A DNA stretch of 64,000 nt from Rhizobiales bacterium YIM 77505 (GTDB lineage: Bacteria > Pseudomonadota > Alphaproteobacteria > Rhizobiales > Beijerinckiaceae), in contig JQNH01000001.1 of assembly GCA_000745135.1 (NCBI GenBank), positions 4,077,501 to 4,141,500 of the forward strand, given 5' to 3'. The position numbers and the translations under genes are program-made. Under the pieces are notes generated by a model. The model saw only the letters and a program-made list of their open reading frames with translations. It was not told the origin of the DNA and searched no databases. The number at the start of each line of letters is the position of its first letter. Positions within the stretch are counted from its first letter, which is position 1. This document shows positions 44,519 to 53,076 of this stretch, one piece after another.

Positions 44519-44756
44519 GGTTTCCTCCGTGACCGGCTGTGTTCGTTGTCATCGCGCCGGGCAGCACGACATCGACGCCCTTGCGCGCTGAAGATCTTGC
44601 CGGAACATAACGGTTTGCCGCCCAGGTTCGTCAAGCGATCGCGCCTGGGGGACCTCGTGCGCCGCGCGTGCGCCGACAAGGTCGGCGCGGGCCGTGATGT
44701 TGCGCATCGGATCGCGCCGGAGGCGGCATGATCTTGATGAAGGGAGGTGCTTACTG

Positions 44757-45680
44757 ATGCGCGTCGACGTTCTGGGATTGCAGGCGTTTGTCAGTATCGC
44801 GGAGCGAGGGAGCTTTCGGGCCGCAGCGTCCCACCTCAACCTGTCCCAGACAGCGCTCAGCCACCGGATCCGGAAACTCGAGGAGTCCCTTGCGACGCAG
44901 CTCCTCCTGCGCACGACGCGGCAGGTGACGCTGACGCCAGCGGGCGCGGCCCTGCTTCCCAAAGCACGCAGGCTGTTCGAGGAGCTGGGGGTGGCTCTCA
45001 GGGAGGTTCGTAGCCCGGCCAAGGAGAGGGAAGAGCGCGTCGTCGTCGGCTGCCTGCCAACGATTGCGACGCGGTGCCTGCCGCAGGCGGTGGCGGCGTT
45101 CGCGCGGGCGCGTCCGGGCGTGCAGGTGAAGATTTACGACAATTCAGCCGCGGAGATTGCCGAGCGCGTACAGGCCGGCGACGCGGAGTTCGGAATCACC
45201 ATCGTGGCTGCCAATCGCGTGGATCTCGAACTGAAGGCCGTTGCCAAGGAGCCCTTCGTCCTCGTTTGTCACCGCGACCTGCTAATGGCACGGAGCCGGA
45301 GCTTGACCTGGGCGCAGATCCAGGACGTGCCGCTCGTGCGCGTCAGTGCCGAGACCGGCAATCGCGTCCTCATCGATGATGCGCTGGGTTCCCGTCGCGA
45401 GGCACTCTCGTGGCGCTACGAGGTCCAGCGCGTCACAACTGCCATCAGCATGGTTCGGGAAGGGCTCGGCGCTGCGATCGTGCCGCAACTCGGGTTCGAC
45501 GCAGCGGATGGCCGCGACATCGTCGCGATTCCCTTGCGGATGCCGAGCGTCACGCGGACGCTGGGCATCGTCACGCGCAAGGGTGTTCCTCTGACGCCGG
45601 CTGCGCGACAGTTCCTGAAGCATGTCACGAGCGCTCTCAAGGCGAGCTTCCCCGCCGCCGGGCGCCGGACTGGTGAATGA
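44757..45680 (+). CDS. LysR-family transcriptional regulator
   Basis: A 307-aa regulator. The N-terminal winged HTH (LQAFVSIAERGSFRAAASHLNLSQTALSHRIRKLEE) and the effector-binding domain (VVVGCLPTIATRCLPQAV, LGAAIVPQLGFDAADG) are complete. The start MRVDVLG has GGGAGG about nine bases upstream; an earlier in-frame ATG at 44694 would add an unrelated N-terminus. It is divergent from the ABC importer and in the same direction as the aromatic-catabolic genes that follow, which it most likely controls. Confidence 0.9.
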   Translation: MRVDVLGLQAFVSIAERGSFRAAASHLNLSQTALSHRIRKLEESLATQLLLRTTRQVTLTPAGAALLPKARRLFEELGVALREVRSPAKEREERVVVGCLPTIATRCLPQAVAAFARARPGVQVKIYDNSAAEIAERVQAGDAEFGITIVAANRVDLELKAVAKEPFVLVCHRDLLMARSRSLTWAQIQDVPLVRVSAETGNRVLIDDALGSRREALSWRYEVQRVTTAISMVREGLGAAIVPQLGFDAADGRDIVAIPLRMPSVTRTLGIVTRKGVPLTPAARQFLKHVTSALKASFPAAGRRTGE

Positions 45681-45683
45681 TGT

Positions 45684-45715
45684 TCATCAATTGCTGAGAA
45701 GTGATCATTTGATGA
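45684..45715. promoter_or_regulatory. Inverted repeat TCATCAA-N18-TTGATGA upstream of the catabolic genes
   Basis: An AT-rich pocket directly after the LysR stop holds 7-bp inverted arms (45684-45690 and 45709-45715) around a TGATCA palindrome. Its position, 220 bases before galB-like, and dyad form fit a LysR-type operator. The remaining gap to 45935 shows no gene. Confidence 0.4.
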
Positions 45716-45935
45716 CAGAATAGGCTCATGCATAGTGGGCATGACGCGAGGACGAGCGAGCCGCGCCGGTCATCGCGCTGTCAAGCGCATGGAGATGCCG
45801 TCCCGTGTGCCCTGCCGCACATGGCCGGCACCTCCTCTCGCGTTGCGCGCATTACGAGGCTGATGGCCGCCGAGCGGGGTATGCCGGGGCCTCGCATGCA
45901 AGGACCGCTCGCCCGCCAGCAATGAAGGGGACACC

Positions 45936-46649
45936 ATGGCCACAGGACTGGTCATCACGGCCCATCCGGGCGATTTCGTTTGGCGGGCCGGAGGTGCGAT
46001 CGCGCTTCACGCCAGGCGCGGCATGCGCGTGAAAATCCTGTGCCTGTCCTACGGCGAACGTGGCGAGAGCCAGTGGGCGTGGAAGCAGCCGGGAGTGACG
46101 ATCGAGGAGGTGAAGCAACAGCGGCGCAAAGAGGCCGAGCGGGCAGCTGAGATCCTCGGCGCCGAGATCGAGTTCATGGACGCTGGCGACTATCCCCTGC
46201 GCACGACCGACGCGATGCTCGACCGCGCCGTCGACATCTTCCGCGAGCTCAAGCCCTCCTTCGTTCTCACGCACGCGCTCGAAGACCCATACAACGTCGA
46301 TCATCCCGAGGCGGCGCGCTTTGCCCAAGAGGCGCGCATCATCGCGCAGGCTGCCGGCCACAAGCCTGATCCCTCACGCGCCTATGCGGCTCCGCCCGTC
46401 TTCCTGTTCGAGCCTCACCAGCCGGAGCAGTGCAATTTCAAGCCCGACGTGATCCTCAACATCGATGAGGTCTGGGAGACAAAGCGCAAGGCCTTCGAGG
46501 TGCTCGCCGCCCAGAAGCACCTTTGGGAATACTACACCCGCGTCGCCCTCAACCGCGGCATGCAGGGGGGGCGCAATTCCGGCAAGCCGATGACCTATGG
46601 CGAGGCCTACCAGCGCCTTTTCCCTGAAGCGGTGGAGGCGCTGGCATGA
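45936..46649 (+). CDS. PIG-L/LmbE-family protein, GalB-like 4-oxalomesaconate hydratase candidate
   Basis: A 237-aa LmbE-fold protein. The usual deacetylase motif HPDD is changed to [13 protein letters not shown] (H10, D13), keeping two likely metal ligands but losing the first Asp, which serves as base in deacetylases. This suggests another reaction. GalB of Pseudomonas, an LmbE-fold enzyme hydrating 4-oxalomesaconate, is the closest role because the next gene, overlapping by four bases, encodes the following-step aldolase. AAGGGGAC precedes the ATG. Confidence 0.75.
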   Translation: MATGLVITAHPGDFVWRAGGAIALHARRGMRVKILCLSYGERGESQWAWKQPGVTIEEVKQQRRKEAERAAEILGAEIEFMDAGDYPLRTTDAMLDRAVDIFRELKPSFVLTHALEDPYNVDHPEAARFAQEARIIAQAAGHKPDPSRAYAAPPVFLFEPHQPEQCNFKPDVILNIDEVWETKRKAFEVLAAQKHLWEYYTRVALNRGMQGGRNSGKPMTYGEAYQRLFPEAVEALA

Positions 46650-47329
46650 CTGGGGTCGTCGTTCGCACCAGGAAGCGCGCTGCTGCCGCCGATATGGCGG
46701 CCTTGGCCGAACTCGGCGTCTCCACCACCCATGAGGCGATGGGACGCACAGGTCTGATGAAGCCCTATATGCGGCCGATCTTCTCCGGGACTCAGATCGC
46801 CGGCGGGGCCGTGACGGTGCTCGCCCAGCCGGGCGACAACTGGATGATCCACGTCGCCATCGAGCAGGTCATGCCCGGCGACGTGCTCGTCGTCGCCTGC
46901 ACCAGCGACAACACCGATGGCATGTTCGGAGACCTTCTCGCCACCTCGCTCAAGGCACGCGGGGGCGCAGGGCTCGTCATCGACGCCGGGGTTCGCGACG
47001 TTCGGGTCCTGACACAAATGGGCTTTCCGGTGTGGTCGCGGGCGATCTCCGCCAAAGGCACCGTCAAGGCGAGCCTCGGCTCCGTCAATGTTCCCGTCGT
47101 CTGCGCGGGCGTCCTCGTCAATCCAGGAGACGTGATCGTGGCGGACGACGACGGCGTGGTCGTCGTGCCCCGGCTCGATGCCGCCAAGGTCCTGGCGGCT
47201 GGGAAGGCGCGCATCGCGAACGAGGACGAGAAGCGGCGCCGCCTCGCCGCCGGTGAGCTTGGGCTCGATATGTACAACATGCGCGAGCCCCTGGCGAAGG
47301 CAGGCCTCGTCTACCGGGACGAAGAGTAA
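46646..47329 (+). CDS. 4-carboxy-4-hydroxy-2-oxoadipate (HMG/CHA) aldolase, GalC/LigK-like
   Basis: A 227-aa RraA-fold class II aldolase. The divalent-metal/substrate motif is [10 protein letters not shown] with R117-D118, and [15 protein letters not shown] and the C-terminal region [18 protein letters not shown] are typical of HMG/CHA aldolases and not of plain RraA. The reaction in known pathways releases pyruvate and oxaloacetate, the final step of protocatechuate 4,5-cleavage or gallate degradation. Translationally coupled to the galB-like gene. Confidence 0.85.
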   Translation: MTGVVVRTRKRAAAADMAALAELGVSTTHEAMGRTGLMKPYMRPIFSGTQIAGGAVTVLAQPGDNWMIHVAIEQVMPGDVLVVACTSDNTDGMFGDLLATSLKARGGAGLVIDAGVRDVRVLTQMGFPVWSRAISAKGTVKASLGSVNVPVVCAGVLVNPGDVIVADDDGVVVVPRLDAAKVLAAGKARIANEDEKRRRLAAGELGLDMYNMREPLAKAGLVYRDEE

Positions 47330-47385
47330 GGCGCGCGACAGCCGCGCTCGGCGCAAGGCGCGCCGCCATGATCAAGGGAGGAAGC

Positions 47386-48426
47386 ATGTTCCATCGTCGA
47401 CACGTTCTAGCGGGGCTGATCGGTGCTCCGACCGTTCTGCGCGTCACGCGCGCCGGGGCGGCCGAGGTATCGATGCGGCTGCATCACTTCATGGCCGGGG
47501 TCTCGCCTGGGCATCGGGAGTTCCTTGTGCGTTGGGCCAAGAAGGTCGAGGCCGAATCCGGCGGGCGCATCAAGATCGACGTCTTCCCCTCCATGCAGCT
47601 CGGTGGCGCGCCGCCCCAGCTGTTCGATCAGGCCAAGGACGGGGTCGTCGACCTCGTGTGGACTCTGCCGGGCTACACGGCCAATCGTTTCCCCATGATC
47701 GAGGTCTTCGAGCTGCCCTTCATCGGCGCCAAACGCGCGATGACCAATTCGCGGGCCGTGCAGGAGTTCTCGACGAAGCATCTCGCGAAGGAGTTCGGCG
47801 ACGTTCACCCGATCTGCTTCTGGGCGCACGATGGCGGCCTTATCCATGCCAGCCGTCCGGTGACGAAGCTCGAGGATATAAGGGGCCTCAAGCTGCGCTT
47901 TCCGACCCGGCTTGCTGGTGAGGGACTGCGGGCCTTGGGCGCCACCGCCATCGGCATGCCGGTGCCGCAAGTCCCCGAGGCGATCTCACAGCGGGTGATC
48001 GACGGCGCCGTGGTCCCCTGGGAGATCGTTCCCTCGATCAAGCTCCATGAGATGGTCAAGAACCACACCGCCTTCCCGGGGACGCCGACCTTCTACACCT
48101 CGACCTTCGTGCTCGCGATGAACAAGGCGCGCTATGAGGGCCTTGCTCCAGATTTGCGGAAGGTCATCGACGCGAATTCCGGGCAGGTCGCCACCGCAAT
48201 GGTCGCGACGATGTTCGACACGACCGCACCGAAAGTCGAGGAGCTTGCCAAGAAGCGCGGCAATACCGTTCACATCCTTGCTCCCGAGGAGGTCGAGCGC
48301 TGGAAAGCAGCCTGCGCGCCTGTCACCGAGGCATGGCTGAAGTCCGTGAAGGAGAAGGGCATCAATGGCGAGGCGCTCTTGGCCGACGCGACGGCGCTGA
48401 TCGCCAAGCACGATCAGGCCGCCTGA
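47386..48426 (+). CDS. TRAP transporter substrate-binding protein (DctP family)
   Basis: A 346-aa periplasmic protein. The N-terminus MFHRRHVLAGLIGAPTVLRVTRAGA has a twin-Arg pattern typical of Tat-exported TRAP proteins. The DctP fold shows at VEAESGGRIKIDVFPSMQLGG, DIRGLKLRFPTRLAGE and QRVIDGAVVPWEIVPS; the Arg in KLRFPT is the usual carboxylate-binding residue. The start at 47386 has AGGGAGG upstream. It is followed within four bases by dctQ. Confidence 0.92.
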   Translation: MFHRRHVLAGLIGAPTVLRVTRAGAAEVSMRLHHFMAGVSPGHREFLVRWAKKVEAESGGRIKIDVFPSMQLGGAPPQLFDQAKDGVVDLVWTLPGYTANRFPMIEVFELPFIGAKRAMTNSRAVQEFSTKHLAKEFGDVHPICFWAHDGGLIHASRPVTKLEDIRGLKLRFPTRLAGEGLRALGATAIGMPVPQVPEAISQRVIDGAVVPWEIVPSIKLHEMVKNHTAFPGTPTFYTSTFVLAMNKARYEGLAPDLRKVIDANSGQVATAMVATMFDTTAPKVEELAKKRGNTVHILAPEEVERWKAACAPVTEAWLKSVKEKGINGEALLADATALIAKHDQAA

Positions 48427-48429
48427 GCG

Positions 48430-48939
48430 ATGAGCGAGGCTGCGATGAGCCCCGAGGATCGGATCGCCGGTCCTCGCATCGGATCCATCGCGCGCGCCCT
48501 CGCCCTGGGGGGCGGGGCGATCCTGTTGGGGATCTCCGCTCTCGTGACGACGAGTGTCGGCCTGCGCGCCGTGACGGGTTCCGGGATCAACGGCGACTTC
48601 GAGATCGTTCAGCTTGCCGCCGCGATTGCTGCGTTTTGCCTGTTTCCGCTCTGCTTTTCGGTTCGCGGCAACATCATCGTGGACACCTTCACCACAAGGC
48701 TTCCGAAGCCCTTCTGCGATGCGCTGGACGCTCTTTGGGACGTGTTGTTCGGTGCCTTGGCCCTGGTGATATCCTGGCGCATGGCCATCGGCGCGTGGGA
48801 TCAGTTCACGAACAGGACCACGCTTCAGGTGCTCCCGGTTCCGACCTGGTGGGCGGTGGCTGCTTGCGCTGCACTGATGGCATTCCTGGCGGTCGCCGCG
48901 GTCACGGTCGGCCTTCGCGTCCTGAAGAGAACGTCATGA
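48430..48939 (+). CDS. TRAP transporter small permease (DctQ family)
   Basis: A 169-aa membrane protein with four helices (GGGAILLGISALVTTSVGL, LAAAIAAFCLFPLCFSV, VLFGALALVISWRMAIG, WWAVAACAALMAFLAVAAVTV). Small subunit of the TRAP complex. It overlaps the large permease gene by four bases (ATGA). Confidence 0.9.
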   Translation: MSEAAMSPEDRIAGPRIGSIARALALGGGAILLGISALVTTSVGLRAVTGSGINGDFEIVQLAAAIAAFCLFPLCFSVRGNIIVDTFTTRLPKPFCDALDALWDVLFGALALVISWRMAIGAWDQFTNRTTLQVLPVPTWWAVAACAALMAFLAVAAVTVGLRVLKRTS

Positions 48940-50255
48940 GCGGCAACACCGCGGCTCTCCTGGGCTTTGCCGCGATGATCCTGCTGATCGGGCTCAGAAT
49001 GCCCATTGGCATGGCGATGCTCGTGGTCGGCGCCGGCGGCTATGTGGCCATGTCGAGCCTCGTCAACTTCCTCAACTATATCAAGACGACACCCTACTTC
49101 CTGTACGCCAACTACGCCATGACGGTGATCCCCCTCTTCATCCTCATGGGGGCTCTCGCCGAACAGTCCGGCTTGGCGCGGGATCTCTTCGCGGCGGCGC
49201 GGTCCTGCCTCGGTCATCGCAAGGGCGGGCTTGCCATGGCGGTGATCGGCGCCTGCACCGGCTTCGGAGCGATCTGCGGCTCGTCGGTCGCCACCACGGC
49301 GACCTTCGGACGCTCTGCGCTCCCCGAACTCCAACGCTACGGCTATGCCGGCTCGCTTGCCACCGGCACGATCGCTGCGGGCGGCACGCTCGGAATCCTC
49401 ATCCCGCCGTCGGTCGTGCTCGTCGTCTACGCCATCTCGACCGAGCAGAACATCGCCAGGCTGTTCCAAGCCGCTCTGATCCCCGGCCTCCTGGCGTCCC
49501 TGTTCTACTGCGGGGTCATCGCCATCGTCGTTCGGCGCTCCCCCGAACTCGCGCCGGTGTTGAAGCGCGTCCCGTGGCGGGAGCGGGTTCCGGCGTTGCT
49601 TGCTGTTTGGCCCGCGGTGACCGTGGCGCTGGTCGTCCTCGGCGGTATCTATGGGGGCTTCTTCACCCCCACCGAAGGCGCGTCCGTCGGCGCGATCGCC
49701 ATGCTGGTCACCGGCGTCATCACGGGCAAGCTGAGGGCTGACGCCATCCGCCGCAGCTTGAGGATCACGGCCGAGACGACGGCCATGATTCTTCTCATCC
49801 TGCTCGGAGGTGAGGTGTTCAATGCCTTTCTGGCGCTCACCCAGATGCCCACGAACCTGGCGGAGTGGATCTCCGGTCTCGGCCTGTCGCCGCCTCTCGT
49901 GCTCGGCTTGTTGCTCTTCAGCTATGTGCTGCTCGGCGCGGTCATGGACGAACTCGCTATGATCATTCTGACGCTTCCCGTTTTCTTCCCCCTGGTTCAA
50001 GCCTTGGATTTCGGGATTCCGTCGGACGAGGTCGCCATCTGGTTCGGCATCCTCGTGCTCATCGTGGTCGGGATCGGTCTTACCGCGCCGCCCATCGGGC
50101 TCAATGTTTTCGTGATCAGCGCTATCGCCCGCGGCGTATCGATCAACGAGACCTATCGCGGCGTGCTGCCTTACGTGGCAGCCGACTTTGTGCGGCTTCT
50201 CTTGGTCTTCCTTATGCCCATCCTTGCGATCGGCATGGTGCGCTGGCTCGAGTGA
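48936..50255 (+). CDS. TRAP transporter large permease (DctM family)
   Basis: A 439-aa, roughly 12-helix permease, the sodium-coupled core of a TRAP importer. Family features: IPLFILMGALAEQSG, GFGAICGSSVATTATFG, GGTLGILIPPSVVLVVYA, LTAPPIGLNVFVI. With the P and Q subunits, the set is complete and sits between the aldolase and dioxygenase genes, so uptake of an aromatic or related carboxylate is likely. Confidence 0.95.
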   Translation: MSGNTAALLGFAAMILLIGLRMPIGMAMLVVGAGGYVAMSSLVNFLNYIKTTPYFLYANYAMTVIPLFILMGALAEQSGLARDLFAAARSCLGHRKGGLAMAVIGACTGFGAICGSSVATTATFGRSALPELQRYGYAGSLATGTIAAGGTLGILIPPSVVLVVYAISTEQNIARLFQAALIPGLLASLFYCGVIAIVVRRSPELAPVLKRVPWRERVPALLAVWPAVTVALVVLGGIYGGFFTPTEGASVGAIAMLVTGVITGKLRADAIRRSLRITAETTAMILLILLGGEVFNAFLALTQMPTNLAEWISGLGLSPPLVLGLLLFSYVLLGAVMDELAMIILTLPVFFPLVQALDFGIPSDEVAIWFGILVLIVVGIGLTAPPIGLNVFVISAIARGVSINETYRGVLPYVAADFVRLLLVFLMPILAIGMVRWLE

Positions 50256-50302
50256 CCATCGAAAGTGCAACCCGGGCTCACCCGACTGCAACGAGGCCCA
50301 TC

Positions 50303-51268
50303 ATGACAACCGAACCGATCCACGACATCGCCCATCTCGCCCATGTCGAGCTTCTGACCAACAAGCCGGAAGCGAGCCTCGACTTCTTCGTCAATGTTCT
50401 CGGGCTGACCGAAAGCGGGCGGGAGGGCGGTTCCGTCTATCTTCGAGCCTGGGACGATTATGAGTTCCACACTCTCAAGCTCACGGCCTCGCACACGACA
50501 GGAGTGGGCCATGTCGGCTATCGGGCCTGGAGCGAGCCGGCCCTGATGCGGCGGGTGGAAGCCATCGAAGCGATAGGAGCGGGCATCGGCTGGGTCGAAG
50601 GCGACCTCGGCCATGGGCGGGCCTATCGCTTCCGCGACCCTGACGGCCACATCTTCGAGATCTACTTCGAGACTCACAAATATGTGGCTCCGCCGGCCGA
50701 GCGGCCGGCCCTGAAGAACCAGGCCCAGCGGAATCACGGTCGGGGTTGCGCCGTGCGTCGGCTCGACCACCTCAATCTTCTCGCGCAGGATGTCGCTGCC
50801 ATCCGGGATTTCATGCCAAGGGCGCTCGGCAGCCGCATCACCGAGCAGATCGTCCTCGACTCAGGCGAGCTTGCCGGCTGCTGGTTCACGGTGAACAACA
50901 AGAGCTATGACATCGCCTATACCCGCGATCATACATCGGCGCGCGGGCGCTTCCATCACGTCACCTACGCCGTCGACCAGCGCGAGCAGGTCCTGCAGGC
51001 CGCCGATATCTTCCTGGAACATGGGGTTTACATCGAGACCGGTCCGCACAAGCACGCCGTCCAGCAAACCTTCTTCCTCTATGTCTACGAACCGGCCGGA
51101 AACCGCATCGAGGTGGCCAATGCTGGAGCGCGCCTCATCCTCGATCCGGACTGGCAGACCGTGACCTGGACCGAAAGTGAGCGCAAGAAGGGCCAGGCAT
51201 GGGGGCTGAAGACCATCGAGAGCTTCCACACGCACGGAACGCCTCCGGTCTCAGCGCCGCATGCGTGA
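50303..51268 (+). CDS. Type I (VOC) two-domain extradiol dioxygenase, catechol 2,3-dioxygenase-like
   Basis: A 321-aa ring-cleavage enzyme. Two VOC modules are visible: residues about 10-125 (HLAHVELLTNKPEASLDFF ... RDPDGHIFEIYFET) and 150-275. The C-terminal module carries the 2-His-1-carboxylate triad: H156 (RLDHLNLL), H219 (RFHHVTYAVD) and E270 (PAGNRIEVANAG), so it should bind Fe(II) or Mn(II). Known type I enzymes of this size cleave catechols. It follows the TRAP genes by 47 bases and precedes a dehydrogenase. The natural substrate is not known. Confidence 0.88.
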   Translation: MTTEPIHDIAHLAHVELLTNKPEASLDFFVNVLGLTESGREGGSVYLRAWDDYEFHTLKLTASHTTGVGHVGYRAWSEPALMRRVEAIEAIGAGIGWVEGDLGHGRAYRFRDPDGHIFEIYFETHKYVAPPAERPALKNQAQRNHGRGCAVRRLDHLNLLAQDVAAIRDFMPRALGSRITEQIVLDSGELAGCWFTVNNKSYDIAYTRDHTSARGRFHHVTYAVDQREQVLQAADIFLEHGVYIETGPHKHAVQQTFFLYVYEPAGNRIEVANAGARLILDPDWQTVTWTESERKKGQAWGLKTIESFHTHGTPPVSAPHA

Positions 51269-51341
51269 AGGCTTGAAGCACCCGCGGGGTCCCATCCGCG
51301 CCCTTTCATCGTCCATCAATCCACGTTTTGAAGGCTCGACG

Positions 51342-52271
51342 ATGATGGCCCGTTCCGTCGCATTCCCCACACGCCTAGCGTTGATCGGCTTTGGCGAGGT
51401 CGGCCAGATGTTGGCGCGTGAACTCGCTTGCGAGACCCGCGAGATCAGCGTTTTCGACATTGCTTTCGACGATCCCCAAAGCGCGCAAAGCCAGGAGGCG
51501 CCGAGCCTTGGCGTCTTGGCCCGAGACTCGGCGGCAGCTGCAGTGGCCGAGGCCGAGGTCGTCATCAGCGCGGTGACGGCGCGTTCCGCCATCGAGGCCG
51601 CCTGCTCGGTCGCGCCGCATCTGTCGCCGGAAGCGTTCTTCCTCGATCTCAACTCCGTCGCGCCGGGCACCAAGCGCAAGGCTTTTCAAATCATCAGCGA
51701 GGGGAGGGGCCGGTTCGTGGAGGCCGCCGTGATGGCGCCGATTTATCCGAAGCGCCTCGGCACTCCGATGCTCCTGGGAGGGCCGCATGCGGTGGCCTTC
51801 CGCACGATCGCGGAGAACCTCGGCTTCAACGTATCCGTCTTTTCCGATCGCGTGGGTTCGGCCTCGGCCGTCAAGATGTGCCGCAGCGTCATGGTGAAGG
51901 GCCTTGAGGCCCTCTCGATGGAATGCCTTGCGGCTGCCCGCCGGGCGGGCGTCGAGGCAGAGGTCATCGCCTCCCTCAGCGAGAGCTTCCCGGGCTTGGA
52001 CTGGCGGGGAATGGCCGCCTATAACCTGGAGCGCATGAGCACCCATGGGATCCGGCGCGCCGCGGAAATGCACGAGGCCGCGAGGACCGTCGCGGAACTC
52101 GGCGTTGAGCCGCTGATGGCCTTGGCGACCGCGCAGCATCAGGCGACCATGGGCGGCTTGCGCCTCAAGGAGGAATGCGGCGGCCGCGTGCCCGAAGAGC
52201 TCGAGGGGATCCTGGACGCGATCGTCCGTCTCGACCCTTGGCCGCAGGCGATTGGGGACGCCGCTGAATGA
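51342..52271 (+). CDS. NAD(P)-binding 6-phosphogluconate-dehydrogenase-like protein with DUF1932 domain
   Basis: A 309-aa beta-hydroxyacid-dehydrogenase-type protein. The Rossmann motif is LALIGFGEVGQMLARELA; a DLNSVAPGTKRK segment and a VKMCRSVMVKGLEALSMECLAAARRAG helix follow, the latter containing the conserved Lys of the family. The C-terminal part matches DUF1932. It may oxidise the ring-cleavage product or a derived hydroxy acid. The ATG at 51342 has AAGG at the right distance; an ATG at 51261 overlaps the dioxygenase stop but encodes unconserved sequence. Confidence 0.82.
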   Translation: MMARSVAFPTRLALIGFGEVGQMLARELACETREISVFDIAFDDPQSAQSQEAPSLGVLARDSAAAAVAEAEVVISAVTARSAIEAACSVAPHLSPEAFFLDLNSVAPGTKRKAFQIISEGRGRFVEAAVMAPIYPKRLGTPMLLGGPHAVAFRTIAENLGFNVSVFSDRVGSASAVKMCRSVMVKGLEALSMECLAAARRAGVEAEVIASLSESFPGLDWRGMAAYNLERMSTHGIRRAAEMHEAARTVAELGVEPLMALATAQHQATMGGLRLKEECGGRVPEELEGILDAIVRLDPWPQAIGDAAE

Positions 52272-52296
52272 GAGAAGCCAGAGGCGGAGGGTGTAA

Positions 52297-52803
52297 GTGC
52301 AGCCGGTTCTCGTTCGGGTCAACGACAAGATGCAGAAGGATTATTGCTACCTTCTGACGGAACCTGAGGGAGAGAATTTCGATCCAGAGTTCCGTCCCGA
52401 GCTGACTCCCCCAGAGATGCTGCGGCTTGGTGTTTTCGGGGGCAAGTACATGACCGACTGCCGGGGCGAGTTTCCGCCCGAGTGGTACGAGGGGGCGAAG
52501 CTCTCTCCCAGCCGGCGCGACCCCTCGCTCAACTTCTTTGGCGTCGACGCGAGCCAGCCCCTGTCCGTGTGGCGGGCGAAAGGGTGGATCCACCCGGAGG
52601 ATCCGCGTGGCTGGTTCCAGTGGTACTGTCGGTATTTTCGCGGTCGACGCATGAGCGACGATGCCCGCCAGATCCTGCGCTGGAAAGCGATGCGGCGCCA
52701 CATCCGTCAGATCGAACGCCACTGTGAGCGGGGCGACCTTTTCTGCCGGCGCCGGCAGCGCCAAGCCCTGCTGCACTGGGCCTATGACAGCCGCCTGATC
52801 TGA
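52297..52803 (+). CDS. Conserved protein of unknown function
   Basis: A 168-aa protein starting at a GTG preceded by GGAGGG. It is rich in aromatic and charged residues: LTPPEMLRLGVFGGKYMTDC, EFPPEWY, LSPSRRDPSLNFFGVDASQPL, DPRGWFQWYCRYFRGRR. I recall near-identical motifs in other bacteria and in fungal proteins, so the sequence is highly conserved, but I know of no assigned function. The many Trp/Tyr/Arg residues suggest a compact nucleic-acid or partner-binding role; this is a guess. Confidence 0.8.
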   Translation: MQPVLVRVNDKMQKDYCYLLTEPEGENFDPEFRPELTPPEMLRLGVFGGKYMTDCRGEFPPEWYEGAKLSPSRRDPSLNFFGVDASQPLSVWRAKGWIHPEDPRGWFQWYCRYFRGRRMSDDARQILRWKAMRRHIRQIERHCERGDLFCRRRQRQALLHWAYDSRLI

Positions 52804-53076
52804 GGGGCGAGGCGGCTTATCGCCTGCGCGAGACCTTGTCGGCTTCACTCGGCTCGGCAGCGAGGGCTGCCAGGCGCCGGGGGCGCCGAGCGAATTGCGT
52901 CAGGCGGCCGTAATGGCCGCGCGCTCCTTGGGCTCTCGCCAGGCAGCAGCTTTACGAAACATTTACCAAGCTGCTGGGTACCTCCAGACCCAGGCGGTGA
53001 TTTTCCACCAGTGCGTTGCGCAACCAGTCCGAGCGGTCATAATCCGCGCGCAACCATGCTCCCGGCCGGAGGCGCA

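Noticed and set aside
43025-44731. 568-codon plus-strand frame over the binding-protein gene
   Set aside because: It mirrors the minus-strand gene with signal peptide and family motifs; the plus frame is compositionally odd and has no recognisable domain.
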